Assembly: GCF_000145615.1 (NCBI RefSeq)
Contig: NC_014410.1
Coordinates: 1,723,501-1,787,500 of the forward strand
Length of the DNA: 64,000 nt
Direction of reading: 5' to 3'
Source of the DNA: Thermoanaerobacterium thermosaccharolyticum DSM 571
Lineage (GTDB): Bacteria; Bacillota; Thermoanaerobacteria; Thermoanaerobacterales; Thermoanaerobacteraceae
Under the pieces are notes generated by a model. The model was not told the origin of the DNA. It was given only the letters and a program-made list of their open reading frames with translations, and made no database searches. A program made the translations under genes and the position numbers. Below are positions 55,822 to 63,089 of the stretch, one piece after another; within the stretch, counting starts at the first letter, position 1; each line of letters starts with the position of its first letter.

Positions 55822-57536
55822 TCATCATCACCTTGATTTAATAGCATATCCTTCATTCTAGTCAATATAACTTTTGTCTCCGCAGTTGTCTCTCCTAAAA
55901 GACTTGCAATCTCCTGCGCCACTTTCATCTGCCTGTCTATTACTTGCTGTGCCAACTGGTAGTTTTCCCTTTTAACCTTTGAAAAAGCCTCTTTCTGCTT
56001 TTCCATCTTTGTAATATCTGTAAAAATACCGATTGCAATCTTATATTCTTCTAAATAATAAATACTCTCTAACGCAATAATTCCATAATTTTTAAATGAT
56101 ACCTTTTTATTAAAAATACTTTTTTTGTTTTCAATCACATCTTTAAAATCCGATATATCAAAAATCAAAGATAGATTTTCGTTTTTAACCATTGTTGAAT
56201 TTACTAAAAACATCTTCTCAAAAGCTCTATTCATGTCTTGTATCTCATACTCGTTATTAACAGCAATTATAGCGTTAGGTGTAGAACTGATTATAATATT
56301 AGATAGAGTTTCAGCTCTTCCTCTCATATATGGCAAGCACATATATGGTTCCGCCATTCCATTAAAAACAGCTATAGCCTTTTCTCTACATGTATCATAG
56401 CCACATGCGCCACAATTTAATTCATCTTCTTTAGTAAATTTGCCTATTTTTGATAAAATATTTTTTATCTCATTCTCACTAGGCATCTTCCATTTGTCGC
56501 TTAAATTTATAAACTTCCTGGTAAAATCTACTGAACAATCAATCATATTACTAATATCATTAATAAAGTTCGCCTTTGTATTTGAATAATTAATCACTTC
56601 TTCTTTTCTTTTAACAACACCACTATTGGACCTTCCAAAGGCTGGTCCGTTAATACACCCTCCATCACAAGCATTTGCTTCTATCCAGTATCCGTGTAAA
56701 TTGCCTGATCTTATATCGTTCAAAAGATCCTTAACATTGTCAATCGAAGACACAGATACGACTTTCCTCAAATTTAAATCAACATCCATACAGTCAATAG
56801 TTTTACCTTCAATAGGATATAATTTAAATGGCATCATTGTATCAACACAATCAGTAAATTCTTCTCTGGAATCAATATTGATTCCATCTCCATCTAACCA
56901 TTCTATAATCTCCTCGAATGTCAAAACCGCATCTATTGCATCTTCACAGCTAAAATCGTTCATTTCCACTTTCTTTGCCAGACAAGGTCCTATAAACACT
57001 ACCTTTATTTCATTGCCATAAACTTTTTTAACAACCCTACCAACAGCAATCATAGGTGATACAACTGGTACAAGACAATTTATTAGATCAGGATAGTATT
57101 TTTCAATCAAATAATTTATAGACGGGCATGAAGTAGTAATAAGATTATCATATTTTAAATCATTATAATACCTTTCATACTCTTTAGATATAAACATAGC
57201 TCCTACTGAAGTTTCTATTATCATTTCAGCACCCAAACTTTTTAAAGCATTAAGAAATTTAAAGGCTCTCCCACTTCCTACAAGTGCTGGATAAGATGGT
57301 GCTATTGTAAAAACAACTTTATCACCTTTTTTTATAAAAGCTTTTACTTTTTCTATATCTGACCTTACGGTTTTTGCGTTCTGTGGACACACATTTAAAC
57401 ATCTTCCACAAGCAATGCACATGTAATCAACAATTTCTGCTTGTTCATTATTAACTTTTATAGCTTTTACAGGGCAATATCTAATACACTTATAGCAGTT
57501 TCTGCAATTTGCTTCTTTAAAATTTATGACACTCAT
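55818..57536 (-). CDS. hfsB: [FeFe]-hydrogenase-like protein with PAS domain (putative H2 or redox sensor)
   Basis: A 572-residue protein. Order: two 4Fe-4S motifs (CRNCYKCIRYCP; CIACGRCLNVCP), an H-cluster domain with L1 TTSCPSIN, L2 GPCLAKKVE and L3 NACDGGCINGP, a further Fe-S motif CGACGYDTCREKA near residue 390, a PAS domain (about 420-505) and a C-terminal coiled coil. L1 has Ser in place of the first Cys (the proton-relay position), while the four cluster ligands are retained. That, with PAS and the phosphatase gene next to it, suggests sensing rather than bulk H2 production. Symbol by gene order only. Confidence 0.85.
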   Translation of the reverse strand: MSVINFKEANCRNCYKCIRYCPVKAIKVNNEQAEIVDYMCIACGRCLNVCPQNAKTVRSDIEKVKAFIKKGDKVVFTIAPSYPALVGSGRAFKFLNALKSLGAEMIIETSVGAMFISKEYERYYNDLKYDNLITTSCPSINYLIEKYYPDLINCLVPVVSPMIAVGRVVKKVYGNEIKVVFIGPCLAKKVEMNDFSCEDAIDAVLTFEEIIEWLDGDGINIDSREEFTDCVDTMMPFKLYPIEGKTIDCMDVDLNLRKVVSVSSIDNVKDLLNDIRSGNLHGYWIEANACDGGCINGPAFGRSNSGVVKRKEEVINYSNTKANFINDISNMIDCSVDFTRKFINLSDKWKMPSENEIKNILSKIGKFTKEDELNCGACGYDTCREKAIAVFNGMAEPYMCLPYMRGRAETLSNIIISSTPNAIIAVNNEYEIQDMNRAFEKMFLVNSTMVKNENLSLIFDISDFKDVIENKKSIFNKKVSFKNYGIIALESIYYLEEYKIAIGIFTDITKMEKQKEAFSKVKRENYQLAQQVIDRQMKVAQEIASLLGETTAETKVILTRMKDMLLNQGDDE

Positions 57537-57778
57537 TGTAAATTACCTAGCACATATTCTCTAAAAAATTTTTCGACGTTATTAGGTTTAATTGACAAAC
57601 ACTTTCCGTCGTCAATTTTTACAGAAACTGCTCTTAGACAATTGCCCATACAAAAATCCGCTTTTAATTCTACCCTGTCCTCAAGATTATAATCTTTAAT
57701 AAATTTTTTTAATTCATTTATAACATCGTAGGAACCCTTAAGATGGCATGAACTACCTACACAAACAGTAATAACCAT
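57533..57778 (-). CDS. hfsA: Thioredoxin-like [2Fe-2S] ferredoxin (NuoE-type)
   Basis: An 81-residue protein with four Cys: CVGSSCHLKGS near the N-terminus and DFCMGNCLRA in the middle, the pattern of thioredoxin-like [2Fe-2S] subunits. It is a stand-alone version of the domain that transfers electrons in NuoE/HydC-type subunits. It is the first gene of the hydrogenase operon and overlaps the next by four bases. Partner and electron donor are inferred from context. Confidence 0.88.
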   Translation of the reverse strand: MVITVCVGSSCHLKGSYDVINELKKFIKDYNLEDRVELKADFCMGNCLRAVSVKIDDGKCLSIKPNNVEKFFREYVLGNLQ

Positions 57779-57789
57779 AAAATCACCCG

Positions 57790-57802
57790 TATACTGTATA
57801 CA
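57790..57802 (-). promoter_or_regulatory. Dyad GTATAC-N-GTATAC upstream of the hydrogenase operon
   Basis: Two GTATAC palindromes, one base apart, lie just before the ribosome-binding site of the first gene. The arrangement resembles operators of small repressors, but I cannot name the regulator. Confidence 0.4.
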
Positions 57803-57870
57803 ATTATTTTATTACATAAAAGAGTTTAAGTAAATAATAGTTAATTTATTAACAAATCAAACTGAAATAT

Positions 57871-58086
57871 TTAATCCTCTTCTCTAGATTCTTCCATCAT
57901 CTTTTTTAACTTACGCGCACTCTCTATAGTCTTTTCTTTATCTATGTCTAAACTGATATCAATAACATCTTCTTCGGCTATATTACTAGGAAGATATTTT
58001 ATCGGAATATTTATCTTTCTGTCATCATCAAGAATGACTAATGCCACATCATCTTCGATTTTATCAACGATACCATGTATTCTCAT
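57871..58086 (-). CDS. DUF3006 family protein
   Basis: A 71-residue acidic protein: GIVDKIEDDVALVILDDDRKINIP followed by LPSNIAEEDVIDISL, then a highly charged C-terminus. This matches DUF3006, small beta-rich proteins of unknown function in Firmicutes. It stands alone between the hydrogenase operon and csoR. Confidence 0.75.
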   Translation of the reverse strand: MRIHGIVDKIEDDVALVILDDDRKINIPIKYLPSNIAEEDVIDISLDIDKEKTIESARKLKKMMEESREED

Positions 58087-58151
58087 TTATTACACCTTCT
58101 TTTTAATTATTATACATCTTTTAATTTTCTTTATCAATACTAAGACATATT

Positions 58152-58186
58152 TTATAAAAGGGTCTGTTTACCAAACCCTTTTATAA
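58152..58186 (-). terminator. Terminator after csoR
   Basis: Twelve-base perfect arms TTATAAAAGGGT and ACCCTTTTATAA enclose an 11-base loop. Confidence 0.8.
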
Positions 58187-58209
58187 TGTTCTTTATATTA
58201 ATATGATTT

Positions 58210-58476
58210 TTATTTCAAAAATTTTACTAATAAATCAACTACGCTTTGCAGCTCTTCATACGTTATCTTGCCGTCTTCATTTGAAAGAAAACACTGTTCT
58301 GCATGTTCATTTATTATAGATAATCCAACTTTTTCTAAGGAAGCTCTTACTGCTGCTATTTGTAGCAAGATGTTTGAACATCCTTTATCCTCTTCAACCA
58401 TTTTCTCAATTCCAGCTATATGCCCTTTTATAGTTTTTAACCTTAAAAGTACATCATCTTTAATACTTTTGCTCAT
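58210..58476 (-). CDS. csoR: CsoR-family copper-sensing transcriptional repressor
   Basis: An 88-residue all-helical regulator of the CsoR/RcnR (DUF156) family. The metal triad Cys-His-Cys is intact: KGCSN, and NEHAEQC, with the spacing of copper-type CsoR (residues 36, 61 and 65 if counted from the upstream GTG at 58485). The ATG at 58476 is preferred since AAAGG lies eight bases upstream. It would release DNA upon binding Cu(I). No copper transporter is in the window, and it follows the glycosyltransferase gene by 12 bases. Confidence 0.87.
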   Translation of the reverse strand: MSKSIKDDVLLRLKTIKGHIAGIEKMVEEDKGCSNILLQIAAVRASLEKVGLSIINEHAEQCFLSNEDGKITYEELQSVVDLLVKFLK

Positions 58477-58488
58477 AATGCTCACCTT

Positions 58489-59601
58489 TCAATTATATTT
58501 TATCCTTTTATCCAGTTTTTCAAAGATTATGCTCATCTCTTTTTTAAACAGTTCTTTCCAGTCAAATGATTTTGCAAAATTCCTTCCATTTTGTCCGTAT
58601 ATACTCATTTTATCACGATTTTCTATTAAATCTATAGTTTTTTCAACAAAGTCTATAACACTGTACTTTATTGTTATACCACACTCATTCTCTTTAATCA
58701 ATTTACCTAAATCACCAATATCTGTTGCTATTACTGGAAGGCCAGCAGCCATATATTCTATTGCTTTTAATGGAAAAGAATATTTAATAAGCTCAGTAGG
58801 AAAAAGCGTACAAAGGCCTATATCAGATTTTTTAAAATGTAAAGGTAAGTCCCTATATTTAACCTTTCCAAGAAAATGAACAAAATCATTTACTTTGTAA
58901 TCTCTTGATAATTTTTTTAAAACGGGCTCATATTTCCCCCTCCCAAGTATCATCATTGAAACATCTAATTCCCGTCTTAATATTGGAAGCGCTTTAATAG
59001 GCATTTCAATTCCTGCCCAATGTTCTAGAGATCCGCTAAATACAAGGATAGTTCCATTGTGCTTTACCTTATCGCCTTTAAATAACTCATAATTAACACC
59101 ATTTGGTATGTAATATGGTGTAATGCCTGTCATATTTTTTCTAAGTTCTATCAATTGCTCGTTAACAGAAAATGTAATGTCTGAACTTTCTATACAATAC
59201 TTTTCCATATTTCTTGTTCTATTATAAATATCTTCATATTCAAAAAATGCAGGAAAATAATCTATATCCTCATATGCTAAAAAATTTACTCTCCCAGCCT
59301 TCAAAAGTTCTACAGCCGTAACACCTGCCCATGGCCCCTGAGCAATGCAAATATCATACTTTTCAGAATCAATTTCCAAATATCTCTTATACAATGTCAT
59401 GGGACTAAAAAGGCTTGCAAACTTAACAGGTATTCCTATATATTTAGTAGTGCCTTCTTGTTTTTTCATTACGCCCAAATCATCGTATCTGCAAAATACT
59501 ACTGTCAAATCATATCTCTCTTTTAAATAATCTATCAAATGATGGCTTCTCTGAGGAAGTGAATTTATAATATCAATGAACGTGATAAATAATATTTTCA
59601 T
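58489..59601 (-). CDS. Glycosyltransferase, GT4 family
   Basis: A 370-residue protein with the GT-B fold. The acceptor half has FITFIDIINSLPQRSHHLIDYL; the donor half has IPNGVNYELF, LVFSGSLEHWAGIEMPIKALP, GRGKYEP, and a FPLKAIEYMAAGLPVIATDIG nucleotide-sugar motif. No membrane helix is seen. The substrate is unknown. Its neighbour upstream is a small proline-rich protein with Cys (59659-60327), so it may glycosylate a cell-surface or spore-surface component, but that is speculative. Confidence 0.85.
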   Translation of the reverse strand: MKILFITFIDIINSLPQRSHHLIDYLKERYDLTVVFCRYDDLGVMKKQEGTTKYIGIPVKFASLFSPMTLYKRYLEIDSEKYDICIAQGPWAGVTAVELLKAGRVNFLAYEDIDYFPAFFEYEDIYNRTRNMEKYCIESSDITFSVNEQLIELRKNMTGITPYYIPNGVNYELFKGDKVKHNGTILVFSGSLEHWAGIEMPIKALPILRRELDVSMMILGRGKYEPVLKKLSRDYKVNDFVHFLGKVKYRDLPLHFKKSDIGLCTLFPTELIKYSFPLKAIEYMAAGLPVIATDIGDLGKLIKENECGITIKYSVIDFVEKTIDLIENRDKMSIYGQNGRNFAKSFDWKELFKKEMSIIFEKLDKRIKYN

Positions 59602-59626
59602 ATGAATCCTCCTAACATCATTATGT

Positions 59627-59652
59627 GAAAAGCCAGCTTATGCTGGCTTTTC
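59627..59652 (-). terminator. Terminator of the proline-rich protein gene
   Basis: GAAAAGCCAGC and GCTGGCTTTTC arms enclose a four-base loop; TTTTC follows the stem on the minus strand. Confidence 0.8.
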
Positions 59653-59658
59653 ATTCTA

Positions 59659-60327
59659 TTAATATGGTGAATATGGAGCCTTCTGTGGAGGGAATATAGG
59701 TGGGAACGGTCTTTGCATGAATTCGTCACATACGTTTGCTGGGAACTCTTCGCACTCAGGTGGTACTGGGCAGAATCCATACGAAGGAATCAAGAGCTGT
59801 ACATCCATAGCAGATTTTATAATAATCCATACACCTATAATTACCTCTAATGTTGTCGGTGTTCCAACATTAACCCTTCCAAACAAGCACTCAGCTACTG
59901 CTTCGTATTTTATGATAGCAGTTGTCGGTTCTGGTACGTATAAAACTATATCTTTTGTAAATGTCGTTGTCAATCCTGTCAATGTTTGAATATCACCTGA
60001 TGTATTTGTTATTACAACATCATATGTTACTTGGAATGTTGCCTGTACTCTTACAAAACCTGGTCTTTCAGGAATAGGTGTCAGTGTAAATCCTGGAGGC
60101 GATACAAGCGTTACAGTTACATTCTCGCAACGACCAAATGTAGGATTTGTGATAGTCGGTACGATTATGGCAGGTGGTATGCTGTCAAGACATAATCTTT
60201 GTGAGCAAGAATCGTAAATTTTTGTGACTTCTATACAGGTTATCTCAGTTGGTTCAGGAAGTTGACCCGGTTCTACAGGACCTGGTCCTACTTCTTGTTC
60301 TCCAATTAGCTTTTTAGCAAATGCCAT
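59659..60327 (-). CDS. Unrecognised Cys- and Pro-containing protein, possibly spore-surface
   Basis: I do not recognise this 222-residue protein. It begins MAFAKKLIGEQEVGPGPVEPG, without a signal peptide. A CIEVTKIYDSCSQRLC region follows, then about 100 residues rich in Val, Thr and Pro that look like beta sandwiches. A conserved-looking YEAVAECLFGRV comes before a Cys-rich segment (CPVPPECEEFPANVCDEF) and a Pro/Phe tail. Soluble Cys- and beta-rich proteins of this sort occur in spore coats of Clostridia (SPOCS-like), but that assignment is not certain. AGGGGG is a good ribosome-binding site. It diverges from the 60457 gene. Confidence 0.7.
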   Translation of the reverse strand: MAFAKKLIGEQEVGPGPVEPGQLPEPTEITCIEVTKIYDSCSQRLCLDSIPPAIIVPTITNPTFGRCENVTVTLVSPPGFTLTPIPERPGFVRVQATFQVTYDVVITNTSGDIQTLTGLTTTFTKDIVLYVPEPTTAIIKYEAVAECLFGRVNVGTPTTLEVIIGVWIIIKSAMDVQLLIPSYGFCPVPPECEEFPANVCDEFMQRPFPPIFPPQKAPYSPY

Positions 60328-60383
60328 TTTATTTCCCCCTTACGATTAATTTTTTAAAATTAATTTGATTTTGCATATTTCTA

Positions 60384-60418
60384 GTAACAATATACGTAAG
60401 ACCTATAATATTTGTTAC
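60384..60418. promoter_or_regulatory. Operator-like dyad between divergent genes
   Basis: GTAACAATAT (60384-60393) and ATATTTGTTAC (60408-60418) form an inverted repeat with 14 bases between, centred in the divergent intergenic region. A TATAAT-like sequence lies inside. A shared regulator could bind there; unconfirmed. Confidence 0.35.
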
Positions 60419-60456
60419 AAACTATGAATATAATTTTAATTGAAAGGAGGTATTTT

Positions 60457-61827
60457 ATGGACAAGGTGTTATTTGAATCAGAGGGTAAGAAATATTATTT
60501 AGTATCAGCGCAAAACAATATCGTGCTATATAAATCAGGTGAAGATTCTAGCAAGATGAATTTGATTGATAACGCCATAAGCGATTTTGACGCATCTTTC
60601 GCAGATAAAAATATTGTGATCATATACTTCAGCAAAGAGCGAAATATTGTATTAGCAACATTAAACAATGATAATAAAATCGTCAAAAAGATTTTATATC
60701 ATTATAATGATAAAACCATATATATAGACAATTTTAGGCTTATCATATGCAATGATGATGTACATGTATTTTTTATGGAACACAATTTGTCAAATCCAAA
60801 AAAAATACTTTTAAAGCACTATATCTCCAACGGAACGCTAAAGGTTAATGAAATAGCAGTGATAAACAATATACAAATAAAGCCTTTTTATAGCGTCGCA
60901 TTTGACAAATTTGGTATGCTTCATTTAGTCTACGTAACAACTGAAAACACACAAAAAATATACTATACGACATTTATAAACAATATATGGACACTGAAAA
61001 CTACAGTATCAGAGGCAGTCTCTATAGAATACCCAAATATAAAAATTGATGACAAAAGAAACATCCATATATGTTGGGTGGAAGAAAACATAATAAAAGA
61101 GTTAAAGTACAGAAAAAAAATCGATGGAGGATGGCCAAAAGGATCGTGGGACAAAAAAATTACATTATCATTCTCTGACACCATTCTCGAGCCTTGTATA
61201 AGTATAATCGACAGCAGCATTTGGTGCACATGGATTAAGCAAAATACTTTTTATAGTGCCATATCTTCAGACGGAGGAAATAGCTTCAGTAGACCATTTA
61301 AATTAGCTGAAAAGCCTTCTTCATATGAATTAGTAAAAAAAATAGAACCTTCTTCTGAAAGAATTACATATGCAAATTCAGATGGTTGTGAATTACCTTT
61401 TGAAACAGACAAAAATGATATATTGTACGACAAAGAAAGTTATTTTACTTTTTATATAAAGGAAGTTCAGGAATACTTAAGCACACTTTCAAAGAAAATA
61501 GAAAATCTCCAAAAAGAAAAAATACACTTAGAGAGGAACTTAAATCAAAAAAGCTATGAGATCGCATTAAAAAATAGGAGTATCGAGGAGCTTAAAGAAA
61601 ATCTTAAAAAATTTTATGAAGACAGAACAAAATATACAACAAAAATCGATAACCTGAATTCTGTCTGCAACAATATTTTATCAGAGAATGAGAAATTAAA
61701 AAAGCAGATAAAAGATCTGCAAAATAAAATTATAATATTAAATTCAAAACTAAATGAAAAAGCAGAAAACGGCACAATAGACAAAATAAAATCAATATTC
61801 TTCGGAAAATCTAACGAACACCTATGA
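60457..61827 (+). CDS. Unrecognised protein with beta-propeller-like repeats and C-terminal coiled coil
   Basis: This 456-residue protein has no signal peptide. Residues 1-320 contain alternating short strands with a sialidase-type Asp-box (SSDGGNSF) near residue 270, so the fold may be a beta propeller. From about 340 to 445 there is a charged coiled coil with heptads (SKKIENLQKEKIHLERNLNQ). ATG at 60457 is chosen because AAAGGAGG lies seven bases upstream; an upstream in-frame ATG is at 60412. The last 17 bases overlap the convergent DUF3343 gene. Function unknown. Confidence 0.7.
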   Translation: MDKVLFESEGKKYYLVSAQNNIVLYKSGEDSSKMNLIDNAISDFDASFADKNIVIIYFSKERNIVLATLNNDNKIVKKILYHYNDKTIYIDNFRLIICNDDVHVFFMEHNLSNPKKILLKHYISNGTLKVNEIAVINNIQIKPFYSVAFDKFGMLHLVYVTTENTQKIYYTTFINNIWTLKTTVSEAVSIEYPNIKIDDKRNIHICWVEENIIKELKYRKKIDGGWPKGSWDKKITLSFSDTILEPCISIIDSSIWCTWIKQNTFYSAISSDGGNSFSRPFKLAEKPSSYELVKKIEPSSERITYANSDGCELPFETDKNDILYDKESYFTFYIKEVQEYLSTLSKKIENLQKEKIHLERNLNQKSYEIALKNRSIEELKENLKKFYEDRTKYTTKIDNLNSVCNNILSENEKLKKQIKDLQNKIIILNSKLNEKAENGTIDKIKSIFFGKSNEHL

Positions 61828-62068
61828 CAGTATATCCATTGTATGTTTTTTCAACCTCATATATCCCTTTATAAGGGATATTTATTCTTTGTACTATTAG
61901 CTTTACAACATCTGCGTATTCCAGTCCGAATTTTAATGAATGGCTGCAGCTATTCATTATTGATCGCGGAGTAGGAATAAACTCAACAAATATATTATTT
62001 TGCCTTAATACCTTTTCGCATAAAACTGCATGCTGATATGAATAAAACACTAATATAGCATATCTCAT
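61811..62068 (-). CDS. DUF3343 family protein
   Basis: An 85-residue protein: AILVFYSYQHAVLCEKVLRQN, then IPTPRSIMNSCSHSLKF with a Cys, and a C-terminal YEV segment. This matches DUF3343 (putative Se/S carrier-like) proteins, which often occur near selenium or sulfur genes. No such neighbours are visible here. GAGGGGG is the ribosome-binding site. Function unknown. Confidence 0.8.
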   Translation of the reverse strand: MRYAILVFYSYQHAVLCEKVLRQNNIFVEFIPTPRSIMNSCSHSLKFGLEYADVVKLIVQRINIPYKGIYEVEKTYNGYTVIGVR

Positions 62069-62161
62069 TTGGGCACCCCCTCACCTTTAATATATTCAAA
62101 AAATCCATTAATGATAAATCTTCCTACAAGTCCATTAATTACTTAAAGGTTTTTTCTTGTG

Positions 62162-62170
62162 TTTGTCGAA
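62162..62170 (+). promoter_or_regulatory. Perfect Spo0A box upstream of the CAP-domain gene
   Basis: TTTGTCGAA is the exact consensus 0A box (TTTGTCRAA). It lies 27 bases before the start codon, so bound Spo0A would probably repress or modulate the gene. Confidence 0.5.
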
Positions 62171-62196
62171 TTTGTTATTAATGGAGGGTGATTTTT

Positions 62197-62976
62197 ATGA
62201 AAAAAAATTTAAAGTACTATGCGACAATTTCAATCATTTCACTATTTGTATTAAATCCTTTTGCAACAGCAAAGGCATCTTATTCATTTGGAACGTATAC
62301 AAACAACAATGTCGTGTATAACACATACGTTGTTAATAATTCCAACACAAAGACAACAAGCTATTCTGGATTTACTACCGCACCAGTGAAAGTAAATTAT
62401 GTAAACAACGCTAATTATTGGTTTAATAATAATTACTGGTGGATTAATCAATCCAACAGTACATCTCAAAGCAATGGGACTACTGGAAGCGCGCCGGCAA
62501 AAGACAATCAGACAACATCATCCAATAACAAACAGTCTGAAAACGGACAAGCCACAAATAATAATTCTTCAGTACAGAATTATCAGGGTTTATCAGCTGA
62601 AGAAAAGCAGTTAGTAGATCTTATAAATAAAGAAAGGTCGTCAAGAGGGCTCGTTACACTTGCTATAGATGAAAACTTATCAAAAGTAGCCCGTATTAAG
62701 GCAGAAGACATGAAAGGCAACAATTATTTTTCCCATACATCGCCAACATATGGTTCGCCATTCGATATGATGAAACAGTTTGGCATAAGTTATAATGCTG
62801 CTGCGGAAAATATAGCTGAAAATAGCGATGTTGTAAGTGCTCATTATGCCTTAATGAATTCAAGCGGTCACAGAGACAACATTTTAAATCCTTATTTCAA
62901 TAAAGTTGGGGTAGGTATTATCTCAAATAGCACTGATAACGGAGTAATAGTAGTTGAAATGTATATAAAACAATAA
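62197..62976 (+). CDS. Secreted CAP/SCP-domain protein (YkwD-like)
   Basis: A 259-residue protein with an N-terminal signal peptide, an Asn/Thr/Ser-rich linker (about 30-135), and a C-terminal CAP domain. Conserved CAP residues: EEKQLVDLINKERSSRGL, YFSHTSPTYGSPFDM, AENIAE, and SSGHRDNILNP. Such proteins are secreted by spore formers and often associated with the cell surface or spore; function is uncertain. ATG at 62197 is preferred because GGAGG lies nine bases upstream. Confidence 0.87.
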   Translation: MKKNLKYYATISIISLFVLNPFATAKASYSFGTYTNNNVVYNTYVVNNSNTKTTSYSGFTTAPVKVNYVNNANYWFNNNYWWINQSNSTSQSNGTTGSAPAKDNQTTSSNNKQSENGQATNNNSSVQNYQGLSAEEKQLVDLINKERSSRGLVTLAIDENLSKVARIKAEDMKGNNYFSHTSPTYGSPFDMMKQFGISYNAAAENIAENSDVVSAHYALMNSSGHRDNILNPYFNKVGVGIISNSTDNGVIVVEMYIKQ

Positions 62977-62977
62977 A

Positions 62978-63010
62978 AATAAAACCGAGGTTTATCCCGG
63001 TTTTATTTTT
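62978..63010 (+). terminator. Terminator of the CAP-domain gene
   Basis: AAAACCG and CGGTTTT arms, with an inner GG/CC part and a short loop, are followed by ATTTTTTATAT on the plus strand. Confidence 0.75.
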
Positions 63011-63068
63011 TATATGAATACTTCTGGTTAAATCATGGCTTCGGTACGAGTCTTGAAATAATTAATCT

Positions 63069-63083
63069 ACCGGCTATGCCGGT
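63069..63083 (-). terminator. Small hairpin after the aminopeptidase gene
   Basis: ACCGGC and GCCGGT arms with a 3-base loop lie just past the stop codon. A weak T-rich tail follows; a terminator is possible. Confidence 0.4.
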
Positions 63084-63089
63084 GGATAC

